A stretch of 64,000 nucleotides of DNA, taken from the NCBI GenBank assembly GCA_937924905.1, contig CALDUK010000019.1, positions 62,001 to 126,000 on the forward strand. The letters run 5' to 3'. This DNA comes from an uncultured Paracoccaceae bacterium. GTDB lineage: Bacteria; Pseudomonadota; Alphaproteobacteria; Rhodobacterales; Rhodobacteraceae. Positions 43,994 through 54,424 of this stretch are shown here, in pieces. A program made the translations under genes and the position numbers. The notes beneath the pieces were generated by a model. The model was not told where the DNA came from. It worked only from the letters and a program-made list of their open reading frames with translations, and did not search any database. The stretch's first letter is position 1, and every line of letters begins with the position of its first letter.

Positions 43994-44983
43994 ATGGCTG
44001 ACATACTTTCACTTGCGACCACGAACCTTATCTCGCCGATAATCCTGTCTTTCGTCTTGGGTTTGGTGGCGGCTCTTGCGCGTTCGGACCTGACCATTCC
44101 CGAAGCGGTCGCAAAGGGTATGTCGATCTATCTTCTTTTTGCCATCGGCTTCAAAGGCGGCGCGGGTGTAGCGACGCACGGTGTTGACGCCACTTTGATT
44201 GCAACGCTTGTCGCGGCTTTGATTTTGTCCTTTGCCCTGCCGTTCATCGCATTCGCCCTTTTGGGCGCCATGACGCGCCTTGGCACACTGGATCGTGCAG
44301 CAGTCGCTGCCCACTATGGGTCAATATCAATTGTAACCTTTGTCGCCGCGACGTCTGTTCTGGAAAGCCAGGGTATATTCTCGGAAGGCTATATGGTGGC
44401 CGCTGCCGCTGTTATGGAAGCGCCTGCCATCTTGTCCGCGTTGTGGATAGTCGCCCGCTCGGGCGCGAAAGGCACCGGCACGATGGATGCCGGTCTTTAC
44501 CGCGAGATCCTGCTCAATGGCTCTATCGTCCTTCTGGTCGGGTCATTCATAATTGGCATGGTCACCGGCGAAGAAGGGCTGGCCACCATTGCGCCGTTCA
44601 TCATCGCGCCGTTCCAAGGGGTGCTGTGTCTGTTCCTGTTGGACATGGGGCTTGTCGCGGGTCGCGGCCTGCGGGAAACGCGCGGCGAAGTCGGGCCGGG
44701 TGCTGTCGTATTCGGCATATTGATGCCCTTGATCGGCAGCATCTTTGGGTTAGCCGCCGCGTTCTTGGTTGGGTTGTCACCGGGCGGTGCAGCACTGTTG
44801 ATGACGCTGTCGGCATCCGCGTCCTATATCGCGGTTCCGGCAGCGATGCGCGTTGCGTTGCCCGAAGCGAAACCGTCAATTTATCTGACCTTGTCACTTG
44901 GGGTCACGTTCCCCTTCAATCTGGCAATCGGCATTCCATTATATACAGCACTGGCCACAGCACTTGTCGGAGGTGCACCATGA
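43994..44983 (+). CDS. sbtA: Sodium-dependent bicarbonate transporter SbtA
   Basis: 329 residues with about ten membrane helices in two inverted halves: SPIILSFVLGLVAALARSDLTIPEAVAKGMSIYLLFAIGFKGGAGVA...AAHYGSISIVTFVAATSVLE...VMEAPAIL...SASASYIAVPAAMRVALPEAKPSIYLTLSLGVTFPFNLAIGIPLY. This is the SbtA (DUF897) pattern, a high-affinity Na+/HCO3- symporter first known from cyanobacteria. The stop overlaps the sbtB start (ATGA). Confidence 0.93.
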   Translation: MADILSLATTNLISPIILSFVLGLVAALARSDLTIPEAVAKGMSIYLLFAIGFKGGAGVATHGVDATLIATLVAALILSFALPFIAFALLGAMTRLGTLDRAAVAAHYGSISIVTFVAATSVLESQGIFSEGYMVAAAAVMEAPAILSALWIVARSGAKGTGTMDAGLYREILLNGSIVLLVGSFIIGMVTGEEGLATIAPFIIAPFQGVLCLFLLDMGLVAGRGLRETRGEVGPGAVVFGILMPLIGSIFGLAAAFLVGLSPGGAALLMTLSASASYIAVPAAMRVALPEAKPSIYLTLSLGVTFPFNLAIGIPLYTALATALVGGAP

Positions 44984-45291
44984 AGACCCATCAAGCAAAA
45001 CGTGTCGAGATTATAATAGAAGAACCATTGGCAGGGCGATTGACCGACGCGTTGATCGAGGCGGGCGTGACCGGATATACAATTTTGCCAGTCAAAGGCG
45101 GCTCGGGCCGGTCTGGGCGCTGGTCGCGCGCTGGTCAAGTGTCGCGCGGAAGCGGCATGGTCGCGGTCGTATGCCTGATAAAACCTGAACGGTTGGATAC
45201 GCTTTTGGATGCCGCATTCTCGGTTGTCGAAAAACACATTGGGGTTGTTTCGATCACAGACGCTCACGTGCTGAGAGCAGAACGTTTCTAG
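44980..45291 (+). CDS. sbtB: PII-like regulator of bicarbonate transport SbtB
   Basis: 103-residue PII-fold protein: VEIIIEEPLAGRLTDALIEAGVTGYTILPVKGGSGRSGRW, the T-loop region SRAGQVSRGSGMVAVVCL, and VVEKHIGVVSITDAHVLRAERF. This matches cyanobacterial SbtB closely, but the C-terminal Cys-containing R-loop is absent. SbtB binds adenine nucleotides and controls SbtA. It is coupled to sbtA by a 4-bp overlap with GGAGGTG upstream. Confidence 0.93.
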   Translation: MKTHQAKRVEIIIEEPLAGRLTDALIEAGVTGYTILPVKGGSGRSGRWSRAGQVSRGSGMVAVVCLIKPERLDTLLDAAFSVVEKHIGVVSITDAHVLRAERF

Positions 45292-45513
45292 TCAGTTACT
45301 GCTGCCCGCAATATAGCAGTAGAGATCGCTGACCGTCCGTTTGGCGCGACGACCCGCCGACGATAATGAAATTGTCCGGCTTGTTCCCAACGCAGTGTGA
45401 ATGGTGTCCGGCATTGCCGCGCGGCGCGGCCTTGGCAGCGCTCGTTTGCGCTTTTCGCGCTTTTCCAATCCCTCAAGGATCGAGAAAACAACGTCATCCG
45501 AAATTGGCTTCAT
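45292..45513 (-). CDS. Possible small hypothetical protein, 73 aa
   Basis: Open frame MKPISDDVVFSILEGLEKREKRKRALPRPRRA, basic in the middle, ending SDLYCYIAGSSN. A GGGGAG site lies nine bases before the ATG at 45513. It abuts the sbtB stop in the opposite direction. There is no recognised family, and coding status is uncertain. Confidence 0.35.
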   Translation of the reverse strand: MKPISDDVVFSILEGLEKREKRKRALPRPRRAAMPDTIHTALGTSRTISLSSAGRRAKRTVSDLYCYIAGSSN

Positions 45514-45733
45514 GGCCCACAACTCCCCGGTGTCCACCTTTGCAAATCTCAGGTGAATACGGCGAAAGTCAGGCAAAATGTGTCAAGAAACCGGCAAGGC
45601 AGACTGTTGCCGACAAGGTGTGAACGGGATCACGCCAAGGTTCTAACTGGCTTTTCTTGGCAACCTCGTGAAGACACCAGCGAATACTCGTATACGGCTT
45701 TTTGCAGAAAATTCGAATGATCCGGCCCAAAAT
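45514..45733. other. Gap between the small open frame and asd terminator
   Basis: About 220 bp upstream of the small leftward open frame. No repeat, RNA gene or convincing coding signal was seen. Confidence 0.4.
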
Positions 45734-45760
45734 ACAAAAATCCGGGCCAAACGGCCCGGA
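45734..45760 (-). terminator. Intrinsic terminator after asd
   Basis: TCCGGGCC (45741-45748) pairs with GGCCCGGA (45753-45760) around AAAC. On the minus strand it is followed by TTTTTGTATTTT. It lies 21 bp after the asd stop. Confidence 0.92.
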
Positions 45761-45781
45761 CTTTGTTTAATGCCGATTGGC

Positions 45782-46804
45782 TTATCCCTTTTTGAGAATA
45801 CGGTTCCCCAAAAGTTCGGCAATCTGCACGGCGTTCAGCGCGGCCCCTTTCCGAAGGTTGTCGGAAACGCACCAGAAATTTAAACCGTTTTCAATCGTGC
45901 CGTCCTGCCGGATGCGGCTGATATAGGTCGCAAAGTCACCGACGCATTCTACCGGTGTCGTATACCCGCCATCAACGCGCTTATCGACGACCATGATGCC
46001 CGGGCTTTCGCGCAGAATGTCACGGGCTTCATCTTCGTCCAGAAATTCCTCTGTTTCGATGTTCACGGCTTCCGCATGGCCGACGAAAACAGGCACACGC
46101 ACACAGGTGGCAGTGACCTTGATCGCGGTATCGACGATCTTTTTCGTCTCGACGACCATTTTCCATTCTTCCTTCGTCGATCCGTCTTCCATAAAGACGT
46201 CAATCTGGGGAATGACGTTGAACGCAATCTGGCGTTGGAATTTCGTCGGTGGGACCTCGACCGTAGGGTTATAGACGGCCTTTGTCTGTTCCCACAATTC
46301 GTCCATTCCGTCCTTACCGGCACCGGAAACCGATTGATACGTGCTAACCACCACCCGCTTGATCTTGGCACGATCATGCAACGGCTTGAGCGCGACAACC
46401 ATCTGAGCGGTCGAACAGTTCGGGTTTGCGATAATGTTGCGGGCCTTCACGCCTTCAATGGCGTCAGGGTTCACCTCTGGCACGATCAGCGGAATGTCCG
46501 GCTCGTATCGATACAGCGACGAATTGTCGATTACGACACATCCGGCTTTTGCAGCCTTTGGCGCATAGTCTTTTGTAGGCCCCGACCCAATGGCGAAAAG
46601 GGCAATATCGAACCCGGAAAAATCGAATGTGTCCAGGTCCTTTGTCTTCAGTGTTTTGTCGCCATAGCTGACCTCGGAACCAAGAGATTTCCGGCTCGCC
46701 AGAGCCACAACCTCGTCTGCGGGGAACTGGCGTTCAGCCAGGATGTTCAGCATTTCGCGGCCCACGTTTCCAGTGGCGCCGACGACAGCGACGCGATAGC
46801 CCAC
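45782..46804 (-). CDS. asd: Aspartate-semialdehyde dehydrogenase
   Basis: 340 residues: Rossmann GYRVAVVGATGNVGREMLNIL, SLYRYEPDIPLIVPEVNPD, catalytic Cys in NPNCSTAQMVVALKPLHD, and STYQSVSGAGKDGMDEL. Makes aspartate semialdehyde for Lys/DAP, Thr and Met, supplying DapB, which is encoded at 57449-58261. The start at 46804 gives the standard N-terminus. Confidence 0.96.
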   Translation of the reverse strand: MGYRVAVVGATGNVGREMLNILAERQFPADEVVALASRKSLGSEVSYGDKTLKTKDLDTFDFSGFDIALFAIGSGPTKDYAPKAAKAGCVVIDNSSLYRYEPDIPLIVPEVNPDAIEGVKARNIIANPNCSTAQMVVALKPLHDRAKIKRVVVSTYQSVSGAGKDGMDELWEQTKAVYNPTVEVPPTKFQRQIAFNVIPQIDVFMEDGSTKEEWKMVVETKKIVDTAIKVTATCVRVPVFVGHAEAVNIETEEFLDEDEARDILRESPGIMVVDKRVDGGYTTPVECVGDFATYISRIRQDGTIENGLNFWCVSDNLRKGAALNAVQIAELLGNRILKKG

Positions 46805-46944
46805 TTTGACCTCCTATGGTGTTGGGATGGCGGGGCTATAGCGTGGTTGGCAAGTGGGGGGAAGTGGAACCTTGCGATCCAAAGACTGGGTCAGTCCTAT
46901 TCCGTCAAACGGTACAGTCAACGCCATCCTCATAACGCGCACCA

Positions 46945-46973
46945 ACAAAAATGGGGCGCCCAATGGCGCCCCA
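46945..46973 (-). terminator. Intrinsic terminator after glnA
   Basis: TGGGGCGCC (46952-46960) pairs perfectly with GGCGCCCCA (46965-46973) around CAAT. On the minus strand TTTTTGTTGG follows. It lies 27 bp after the glnA stop. Confidence 0.93.
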
Positions 46974-46999
46974 GTCGATCAGTCCGCTAACAGGGAGTA

Positions 47000-48406
47000 T
47001 TAGCAGCTGTAGTAAAGCTTGAATTCCATCGGGTGCGGCGTGTGCTCGTAGGCATAGATTTCTTCCCACTTAAGCGCCATGTACCCTTCGATCTGGCTCT
47101 TCGTGAACACGTCACCGGCCAACAAGAAGTCCGAGTCGGCTTCCAGCTCGGCCATGGCCTCGCGCAGCGACGCACAGACGGTTGGAATGCCTTCCAGCTC
47201 TTCCGGTGGCAGATCGTACAGATCCTTGTCCATCGGTTCGCCAGGATCGATCTTGTTCTTGATGCCGTCGAGACCAGCCATAAGCAGCGCGGCAAAGCAC
47301 AGATACGGGTTTGCCGACGGGTCGGGGAAACGGGCTTCCACACGCTTGGCCTTGGGGCTTTCCGTCCATGGAATACGGACGCAACCCGACCGGTTCCGGG
47401 CCGAATAGGCGCGCAAAACAGGCGCTTCAAAACCCGGGATCAAACGCTTGTAGCTGTTCGTCGATGGGTTGGTGAACGCATTCAGCGCCTTGGAGTGTTT
47501 CAGGATACCGCCGATGTACCACAGAGCTTCCTGAGACAGGTCCGCATATTTGTCGCCAGCAAAAAGCGGCTTGCCGTCTTTCCAGATCGACATATTGCAG
47601 TGCATGCCCGTGCCGTTGTCGCCTGCGATCGGCTTTGGCATGAACGTGGCCGATTTGCCGTAGGCATGTGCGACCTGGTGAATGACGTACTTGTACTTCT
47701 GCAGGTGATCCGCCTGCTCGGTCAGCGATCCGAAGATCAGGCCAAGCTCGTGCTGACAAGACGCAACCTCGTGGTGATGCTTGTCCACCTTCATTCCCAT
47801 GCGCTTCATGGTCGACAGCATTTCCGAACGGATGTCCTGGCCGTCATCAATTGGTGGAACCGGGAAATAGCCACCTTTGACACCGGGACGGTGGCCCATA
47901 TTGCCCATCTCGTAATCGGTGTCAGTGTTCCATGACGCGTCGATGGCATCGACTTCGTAAGAAACTTTGTTGATCTCGGTCGAGAACTTAACGTCGTCAA
48001 ACAGGAAGAACTCGGCTTCCGGCCCCCAGTAAGACACGTCGCCGATACCGGACGACTTCAGATAGGCTTCGGCCTTTTCTGCAGTCGAACGCGGGTCGCG
48101 GTCATAGGCTTCCCCAGTGTCCGGCTCAACAACCGAACAATGTACGGCCATGGTCTTTTCCGCGAAGAACGGATCCAGATAGGCTGAATCCGTGTCTGGC
48201 ATCAGTTTCATGTCCGACTGGTCAATCGACTTCCAGCCCGCGATGGACGAGCCATCAAACATAAAGCCTTCTTCCAGAAAATCCTCGTCGACCTGATCCG
48301 ACATAACCGTCACGTGCTGCAGCTTGCCGCGTGGGTCTGTGAAGCGGATGTCTACGTATTCGACGTCCTCGTCCTTGATTTGCTTAAGCATGTCGCTCTT
48401 GCTCAT
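47000..48406 (-). CDS. glnA: Glutamine synthetase type I
   Basis: 468-residue GSI: beta-grasp domain with [12 protein letters not shown] and [10 protein letters not shown], catalytic domain [15 protein letters not shown]-binding [18 protein letters not shown] and [10 protein letters not shown]. The adenylylation Tyr lies in [12 protein letters not shown]. Assimilates ammonium into Gln. The ATG at 48406 follows GAGGGTGAC; a GTG three codons earlier is less likely. glnB is 42 bp upstream on the same strand, the usual PII-GS operon of alphaproteobacteria. Confidence 0.97.
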   Translation of the reverse strand: MSKSDMLKQIKDEDVEYVDIRFTDPRGKLQHVTVMSDQVDEDFLEEGFMFDGSSIAGWKSIDQSDMKLMPDTDSAYLDPFFAEKTMAVHCSVVEPDTGEAYDRDPRSTAEKAEAYLKSSGIGDVSYWGPEAEFFLFDDVKFSTEINKVSYEVDAIDASWNTDTDYEMGNMGHRPGVKGGYFPVPPIDDGQDIRSEMLSTMKRMGMKVDKHHHEVASCQHELGLIFGSLTEQADHLQKYKYVIHQVAHAYGKSATFMPKPIAGDNGTGMHCNMSIWKDGKPLFAGDKYADLSQEALWYIGGILKHSKALNAFTNPSTNSYKRLIPGFEAPVLRAYSARNRSGCVRIPWTESPKAKRVEARFPDPSANPYLCFAALLMAGLDGIKNKIDPGEPMDKDLYDLPPEELEGIPTVCASLREAMAELEADSDFLLAGDVFTKSQIEGYMALKWEEIYAYEHTPHPMEFKLYYSC

Positions 48407-48448
48407 GGGTGTCACCCTCTCCCGTAAATTAGCGTTGTTCGATTGGAA

Positions 48449-49197
<749 letters not shown>

Positions 49198-50409
49198 ATG
49201 AGCCCGATCACGTCTTTGGACGGCCAAAACGATTTGCCGCGTTACTTTGCAGCAACCTTTTCGTTAGCCAAGAAAATGCAGAACGGGCGCGTAGATTTCG
49301 TGCTGCCCGACGAACGTCGCTTTCGCGTTGATGCGCCGACCCCGGGGCCGGTGGCTGAAATTGTCATACACAACCCCGACACCTTCGCGCGCCTGATCCG
49401 CGAAGGCGACCTGGGCATGGCAGACGCATATCTCGAAGGCTGGTGGTCTACCCCGGACCTTCAGGCTTTTATGGATGTGGTCCACGCAGACAATAATGAC
49501 GCTTATGACAGCTTTGCTGGAATGCGGATTGTGAAGCTGTGGGAACGTCTTCGCTATTGGATGAAGCGAAACACCAAAGATCAGGCCAAAAAGAACATTT
49601 CTTATCACTATGATCTTGGCAACGAATTTTACGGACTTTGGCTTGACGAAACGATGACATATTCATCGGCCATCTTTGAAACCGGTCAGGAAAGCCTCGA
49701 AAAAGCCCAAACTGCAAAATACGCCAGCATGGTCGATCAGATGGGCGCACAGCCCGGGGACCACGTTTTGGAAATCGGCTGTGGCTGGGGTGGATTCGCG
49801 GAATATGCCGCAAAAGAACGTGGCCTAAATGTGACGGCGTTAACAATCAGCCGCGAACAGTATGATTATGCACAAGACCGCATCAATCGGGCAGGCCTGT
49901 CCGACAAGGTAGAGTTCAAGTTGCAAGACTATCGTGACGAACAGGGCACCTATGATGGCGTCGCATCAATCGAGATGTTCGAAGCCGTGGGCGAACAGTA
50001 CTGGCCAGTCTATTTCGAAACTGTCCGCGACCGCCTGAAGCCCGGTAAGAACGCCACACTACAGATCATCACCGTCGCAGATGCGCGCTTTGAAGTTTAC
50101 CGTAAGTCTGTGGATTTTATACAAAAATACATTTTTCCAGGCGGCATGCTTCCATCCCCGTCAGTCTTGCGCAAAGAAGTTGAACGCGCTGGCCTGAACG
50201 TCAAAAAATCCATCGAATTTGGCGAAAGCTACAGCCAGACATTGCGCCGCTGGCACGACACATTCAATGAACGCTGGGACGATGTAGCGTTGCTTGGATT
50301 CGACGGTCGCTTCAGAAGAATGTGGAACTTTTACCTAACTTCTTGCGCGGCAGGCTTCCATTCCGGTTGTATTGACGTAACGCAAATTACGGTCACCAAA
50401 CCGGGATAG
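49198..50409 (+). CDS. cfa: Cyclopropane-fatty-acyl-phospholipid synthase family methyltransferase
   Basis: 403 residues: an N-terminal membrane-associating domain, then ISYHYDLGNEFYGLWLDETMTYSSAIF. The SAM site is VLEIGCGWGGFAEYAA, and EMFEAVGEQYWPVYF and FIQKYIFPGGMLPSPS are typical of the family. Adds a methylene or methyl group to unsaturated phospholipid chains. It is followed by trgA after six bases, in one operon. Confidence 0.92.
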   Translation: MSPITSLDGQNDLPRYFAATFSLAKKMQNGRVDFVLPDERRFRVDAPTPGPVAEIVIHNPDTFARLIREGDLGMADAYLEGWWSTPDLQAFMDVVHADNNDAYDSFAGMRIVKLWERLRYWMKRNTKDQAKKNISYHYDLGNEFYGLWLDETMTYSSAIFETGQESLEKAQTAKYASMVDQMGAQPGDHVLEIGCGWGGFAEYAAKERGLNVTALTISREQYDYAQDRINRAGLSDKVEFKLQDYRDEQGTYDGVASIEMFEAVGEQYWPVYFETVRDRLKPGKNATLQIITVADARFEVYRKSVDFIQKYIFPGGMLPSPSVLRKEVERAGLNVKKSIEFGESYSQTLRRWHDTFNERWDDVALLGFDGRFRRMWNFYLTSCAAGFHSGCIDVTQITVTKPG

Positions 50410-50415
50410 GAAACC

Positions 50416-50856
50416 ATGCCCACCGGCGCAAAACTAATTGGCGCGCTGACTTTCGCAGCTCTCGCCTATTTTCTTTCTGACCTGATCAAGCCGCTGTTGC
50501 CCGAAGGCACACCGGTCGGTCGCTTGTCTGACATCAACGCCGTCGTCGGTTTTCTGATGGGGTGGAAGGTCATGGGAAAGGGCGCGGGTCGTACGTATCG
50601 CCAGTCGTTGGGTTATGGGTTCACGACCATGGCCGCGATCGTGTTCTGGTGCCTGCTGGTGTGGTCCGGGTATGAAATGCTGAAGCGGTCGCTCAAGCTT
50701 TACTATGACGGACCGATGGAAGCCTTGCAGGAAATGGGCCAGCTATACGTTGACTATGCAAAGACCGTTGCGGCTCAGGAAGTTATTCTTCCCGCAGTGA
50801 TCGGCGTTCTATTTGTATCGTGGCTGACCGAATATTTCGCCCGGCGCTGGACCTGA
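50416..50856 (+). CDS. trgA: TrgA family membrane protein (tellurite-resistance associated)
   Basis: 146 residues with about three or four membrane helices: LIGALTFAALAYFLSDLIKPLLPEGTPVGRLSDINAVVGFLMGWKVMG, then TTMAAIVFWCLLVWSGYEML and a final VILPAVIGVLFVSWLTEYFARRW. This is the TrgA pattern known from Rhodobacter. The molecular function is not established. Co-transcription with cfa hints at a membrane-lipid link. Confidence 0.85.
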   Translation: MPTGAKLIGALTFAALAYFLSDLIKPLLPEGTPVGRLSDINAVVGFLMGWKVMGKGAGRTYRQSLGYGFTTMAAIVFWCLLVWSGYEMLKRSLKLYYDGPMEALQEMGQLYVDYAKTVAAQEVILPAVIGVLFVSWLTEYFARRWT

Positions 50857-50873
50857 ACGCACCTAAGGCGCAG

Positions 50874-51890
50874 TCAAGCCGTTAGATCAACCCAGGCTCC
50901 AATTTCAGCAGATCGATAAACCGCGGCTTCGGCCGCGGCAACAGCCTTATAATTCTCGGCCGTGTTTTCGAACGATCCGCGCCCGTCCAGGGCGTCGACC
51001 ACATGCTTTTGCAGATGATACACACAGTCACCGCCGAAACCGGCATGGCTGGTTGGGGCCAGCAGTTCTACCGGCTGGGTCGTACCAAACTTGCGCAAAC
51101 GCACCGACCCATCGCCCAACACGGAAAGCGTGCCAAGCGTGCCTTCGACCAAGGCTTCGCCCATCGTGCAACGCGTGTTGGACGCCGCGTGGTCCAGCAA
51201 ACGGTTCCCGTCAAAAAGGCCGCGCTTGCCGTCCCCGAAGTCGAACAGAATATACCCTGCATCTTCGCCCGAGATCGCGGGGTTCATGCGTCGCAGATCC
51301 GCAAAGACCCGGCGTGGTTGGCCCAATAGAAAGCGGAACGTATCAATCCAATGCACCGCCGTTTCATGTACAAGAAACCGGGGCATTGCCTGAAAGTACG
51401 GCTGTCGATCCAAATAGGCATCTGCCCCCTGCCCGTCGCCTGGGCGCAAACGAAACGTCAGCTGCAAAACATCGCCGATCTCGCCGTGGTCCAGAGCCGA
51501 CTTGATCTTGCGATACCACGGCTGAAAACGAAAATTTTCGTGCACTACGACAGGAATGCCGGTTTCCTTTGACCGCGCGATGATCTGTGCCGTTTGATCA
51601 GGTGTTTCGCAAAACGGTTTCTGGCATATTATGACTTGCGGCTTGTGATCAAACGCCGCCTGAAGAACCTCGAAATGCGTCGCTGGGGGCGTGATGACAT
51701 CAACGATATCCGGCGCATGGTCGGCCAACATTTTCGATGCATCCGAAAAGGCGGCGTGACCCGTCGCCTGTGCCTTGCCAAGATCCGCGTCAACCGACGC
51801 CACAACCGTCGCATTGGAAATACGATGCCAGGCTTCATAGTGAAATTGGCTGAAATATCCGGCACCAATGCAACCGACACGAAAGGGCAT
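50874..51890 (-). CDS. Gfo/Idh/MocA family NAD(P)-dependent oxidoreductase
   Basis: 338 residues: Rossmann FRVGCIGAGYFSQFHYEAWHRI, IVDVITPPATHFEVLQAAF, and the EKP-like IICQKPFCETPDQ, with the Lys retained. A C-terminal beta-sheet domain carries HETAVHWIDTFRFLLGQPRRVFA. It likely oxidises a sugar, inositol or similar polyol; substrate unknown. The ATG at 51890 follows GGGAGACAAC. Confidence 0.88.
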   Translation of the reverse strand: MPFRVGCIGAGYFSQFHYEAWHRISNATVVASVDADLGKAQATGHAAFSDASKMLADHAPDIVDVITPPATHFEVLQAAFDHKPQVIICQKPFCETPDQTAQIIARSKETGIPVVVHENFRFQPWYRKIKSALDHGEIGDVLQLTFRLRPGDGQGADAYLDRQPYFQAMPRFLVHETAVHWIDTFRFLLGQPRRVFADLRRMNPAISGEDAGYILFDFGDGKRGLFDGNRLLDHAASNTRCTMGEALVEGTLGTLSVLGDGSVRLRKFGTTQPVELLAPTSHAGFGGDCVYHLQKHVVDALDGRGSFENTAENYKAVAAAEAAVYRSAEIGAWVDLTA

Positions 51891-51941
51891 GTTGTCTCCC
51901 ACCCGGGTGGATCAGTGGCTGTCTCGACCCGGAAAGCAAGG

Positions 51942-52031
51942 TGGCGGAGAGACAGGGATTCGAACCCTGGAGACGGTTTCCCGCCTACACACTTTCCAGG
52001 CGTGCGCCTTCGACCACTCGGCCACCTCTCC
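51942..52031 (-). tRNA. tRNA-Ser(GGA)
   Basis: 90-nt minus-strand tRNA with an encoded CCA. Acceptor GGAGAGG pairs with TCTCTCC. The D-arm is GCCGAGTGGTCGAAGGC, the anticodon loop CTGGAAA (anticodon GGA, reads UCC/UCU) sits on stem CACGC/GTGTG, and a long variable arm typical of Ser follows. The T-arm is CAGGGTTCGAATCCCTG. All stems are intact. Confidence 0.96.
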
Positions 52032-52113
52032 GTTCGGGCCATCTAGCCGAGACGACCCATCGGTTGCAAGCCTCGGCGCAGAAAGAAACGTCGCGCCGTC
52101 ATGCCCTGTGGCT

Positions 52114-54420
52114 TTATGCGCCTTCCGGCCCCGGCTCCCCACTGGTCAGGGTTTCAGGATTTCGGATCCAGATATCGCGCTGGGCAAACGGGATCTCGAT
52201 CCCTTCTTCGGTGAACCGGCGCGCAATTTCGTGGTTTATCGCCGACTTCACAGACAAACCAAAGCTAATGTCGGTCAGTATCGCCCGGATCTCAAAGTCC
52301 ATGCTGTCTGCCCCGAAGCCCTGAAAGATAACATTTGGCGGCGGATTGACCGCGACCAGCGGGTTGTCGTCGGCAATCTCTTTCAGGATGGCCGCCACCT
52401 TTTGGGTATCGTTCCCATAAGCCACGCCAACAGGCACAATCACCCGACCGATAGAATTACCGCGCGTCCAGTTGGTGACTGTGCCTGATATCAAATCGCC
52501 ATTGGGTACAATCACGTCGGTTCGGTCAAAGGTCTCGATCCGGGTGGACCGAACACTGATTGCTTTGACGATCCCCATCTGACCGTTCACCTCAACCCAA
52601 TCACCTTCGCCGATGGGACGTTCGATCAACAAGATAATCCCGCTGACGAAGTTGTTCACGATGTTCTGAAGACCAAAACCGATGCCAACGCCCAAGGCCC
52701 CGATAACGATGGCAAAAGACGACAGGTTCAACCCGGCCGCCGTGATCGACACCAAGGCGGCAATGGTCATGCCGACATAACCAACACCCGACACTATGGC
52801 GTTTTGCCCGCCCTTATCCATCTTGGTGCGCGGCAGAACCGAAGACCGAAGCGTCCCTTGGACAAGGCGGGTCAGGCCAAACCCAATTGCAAAAACAACC
52901 GCCAGCGTCAGAACATTGCCGGGCGATATCGTTGCATCGCCCAAACGGATCCCGGTTTTAAACTGTGACCAAACCTCGCCCAAGTCTGAATTTCGCGCGC
53001 CCCAGATCAATGCAAAGGCCGGCAAGGCGCATAGCGTTGCACCAAGGCTCAGCAAAACCGGTGTCAGCGCCTCTTTCGCTTCGTCATCGCCCAGACCACG
53101 CAGCAATGCGAAACCGGCGCGCAGCACGTAATGCAGCGCCATCAGAAACGCGATCAACCCCAGCGTCAGCGTCAGCGGATACAGAATACCACGCGCCAGG
53201 TTGAAAAAGCCGATGGCCGCAAGAACCGGTGCAGCGATTGCCAGAAACTGAACAACGCCCCCCAGCAAACGAATAACGCGACTTCCGAAATTCGCCTGCT
53301 CACCATCTTCGCGCGATCCGCCCAACCGGACCAGTCTGCCAAGGCGGAACAAAACAATCCCAAGCAGGACAAAAACCGGAAACATCAACACGCTTAATGT
53401 ATCGACGTTGAAATCAACGGTCTGGTGCACAATGGCCTGCAACGAAAACAGACCAGACAAAAGCCCAAGGCTCGAGGCAAGGCGCCGCCCGTTCGTTCTT
53501 TCGCGGTCGTCCAGGCGCAAAGCCGTTGGAATGGACTGACGTTCAGGGAACATCCGTCCGCCCAGCCACCGCCCAACGGCATAAGAGACAATCGCCGCAT
53601 TCACCCCAATTGCCACAGCGCGCCCTGTGCTGCCCAAGATACCGGTCGAGATAAGGGCGGCATTGATCAGAGAAACACCAAGAACAGCGACGACGACCCC
53701 CGCGAAAGACACAAGGAAACCATAGACCGTTGGGCCGTGCACACCTGTCCCGGCTTCAATGCGGGACAACAGGTTTTCAATCCAGCGCGGCCCGCGAAAG
53801 ATCAGGAAAAGCGCCAATCCAAACAAGAGGGCCGCAATGGCCAGCCGTTGCAGAACCCGTGTCCGGTTCCCTTCGCTGGAAACGGACGACACCACCTCAG
53901 TTTGGGTTTCCTGGACAACTGCCGCCAATGAACCAAGAGCCGGGGGCCACAATGTCGGGTCCAAAGGCGTGCGCCGCATTTCCAGCAAAGCATCGGTTTG
54001 ACGGGCGCGAATGATCGCATCAATCTGCCGGATCAAAGCATCAGCGCGCGCAAACCCTTCCACCGCCGACAATTGCGGACTTCGCGCCGCCTGAAGAGCT
54101 TCGCGCAATTCGGCCCGACGGGCGGCCAGGCCTGGCTCTTCCGTCTCACCTTCCGCGGGAACCGGACCAAGCGCGTCAAGCTGTGCCTCCAGCGCTTCGA
54201 TCTGCACCGCATTGGCGTCTTGTCCGTCCAGCATGGTTTCACGCCATTCGACAAGCGAAGCCCGCAAGGCCTCAAAACCGCTGTCGGGCAAACGTTCGTT
54301 CGCCAGACTGGTTTCAACCGAACCGGCGAAACGGTCAAACTCGGCAAAGTCGATGGCCTGCGCAACCGCCGCAAACGCGGACAGCCACAGAAAAACAAGC
54401 GCTGACAAAACACGCATCAT
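52114..54420 (-). CDS. Large mechanosensitive ion channel (MscS family, DUF3772)
   Basis: 768-residue inner-membrane channel: signal peptide ending AFAAVAQA, a periplasmic helical DUF3772 region (about residues 20-190), about ten membrane helices, then the pore and MscS domain (VIGALGVGIGFGLQNIVNNFVSGIILLIERPIGEGDWVEVNGQMGIVKAISVRSTRIETFD). This matches large MscK/DUF3772 channels that release solutes under hypo-osmotic stress. The start MMRVLSALVFLW at 54420 lies five bases after cysK; the frame extends into cysK without support. Confidence 0.9.
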   Translation of the reverse strand: MMRVLSALVFLWLSAFAAVAQAIDFAEFDRFAGSVETSLANERLPDSGFEALRASLVEWRETMLDGQDANAVQIEALEAQLDALGPVPAEGETEEPGLAARRAELREALQAARSPQLSAVEGFARADALIRQIDAIIRARQTDALLEMRRTPLDPTLWPPALGSLAAVVQETQTEVVSSVSSEGNRTRVLQRLAIAALLFGLALFLIFRGPRWIENLLSRIEAGTGVHGPTVYGFLVSFAGVVVAVLGVSLINAALISTGILGSTGRAVAIGVNAAIVSYAVGRWLGGRMFPERQSIPTALRLDDRERTNGRRLASSLGLLSGLFSLQAIVHQTVDFNVDTLSVLMFPVFVLLGIVLFRLGRLVRLGGSREDGEQANFGSRVIRLLGGVVQFLAIAAPVLAAIGFFNLARGILYPLTLTLGLIAFLMALHYVLRAGFALLRGLGDDEAKEALTPVLLSLGATLCALPAFALIWGARNSDLGEVWSQFKTGIRLGDATISPGNVLTLAVVFAIGFGLTRLVQGTLRSSVLPRTKMDKGGQNAIVSGVGYVGMTIAALVSITAAGLNLSSFAIVIGALGVGIGFGLQNIVNNFVSGIILLIERPIGEGDWVEVNGQMGIVKAISVRSTRIETFDRTDVIVPNGDLISGTVTNWTRGNSIGRVIVPVGVAYGNDTQKVAAILKEIADDNPLVAVNPPPNVIFQGFGADSMDFEIRAILTDISFGLSVKSAINHEIARRFTEEGIEIPFAQRDIWIRNPETLTSGEPGPEGA

Positions 54421-54424
54421 ACGC

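Noticed and set aside
44443-44979. Upstream extension of the sbtB frame within sbtA
   Set aside because: SbtB begins at the GGAGG-preceded ATG at 44980; the extension is an out-of-frame reading of sbtA.
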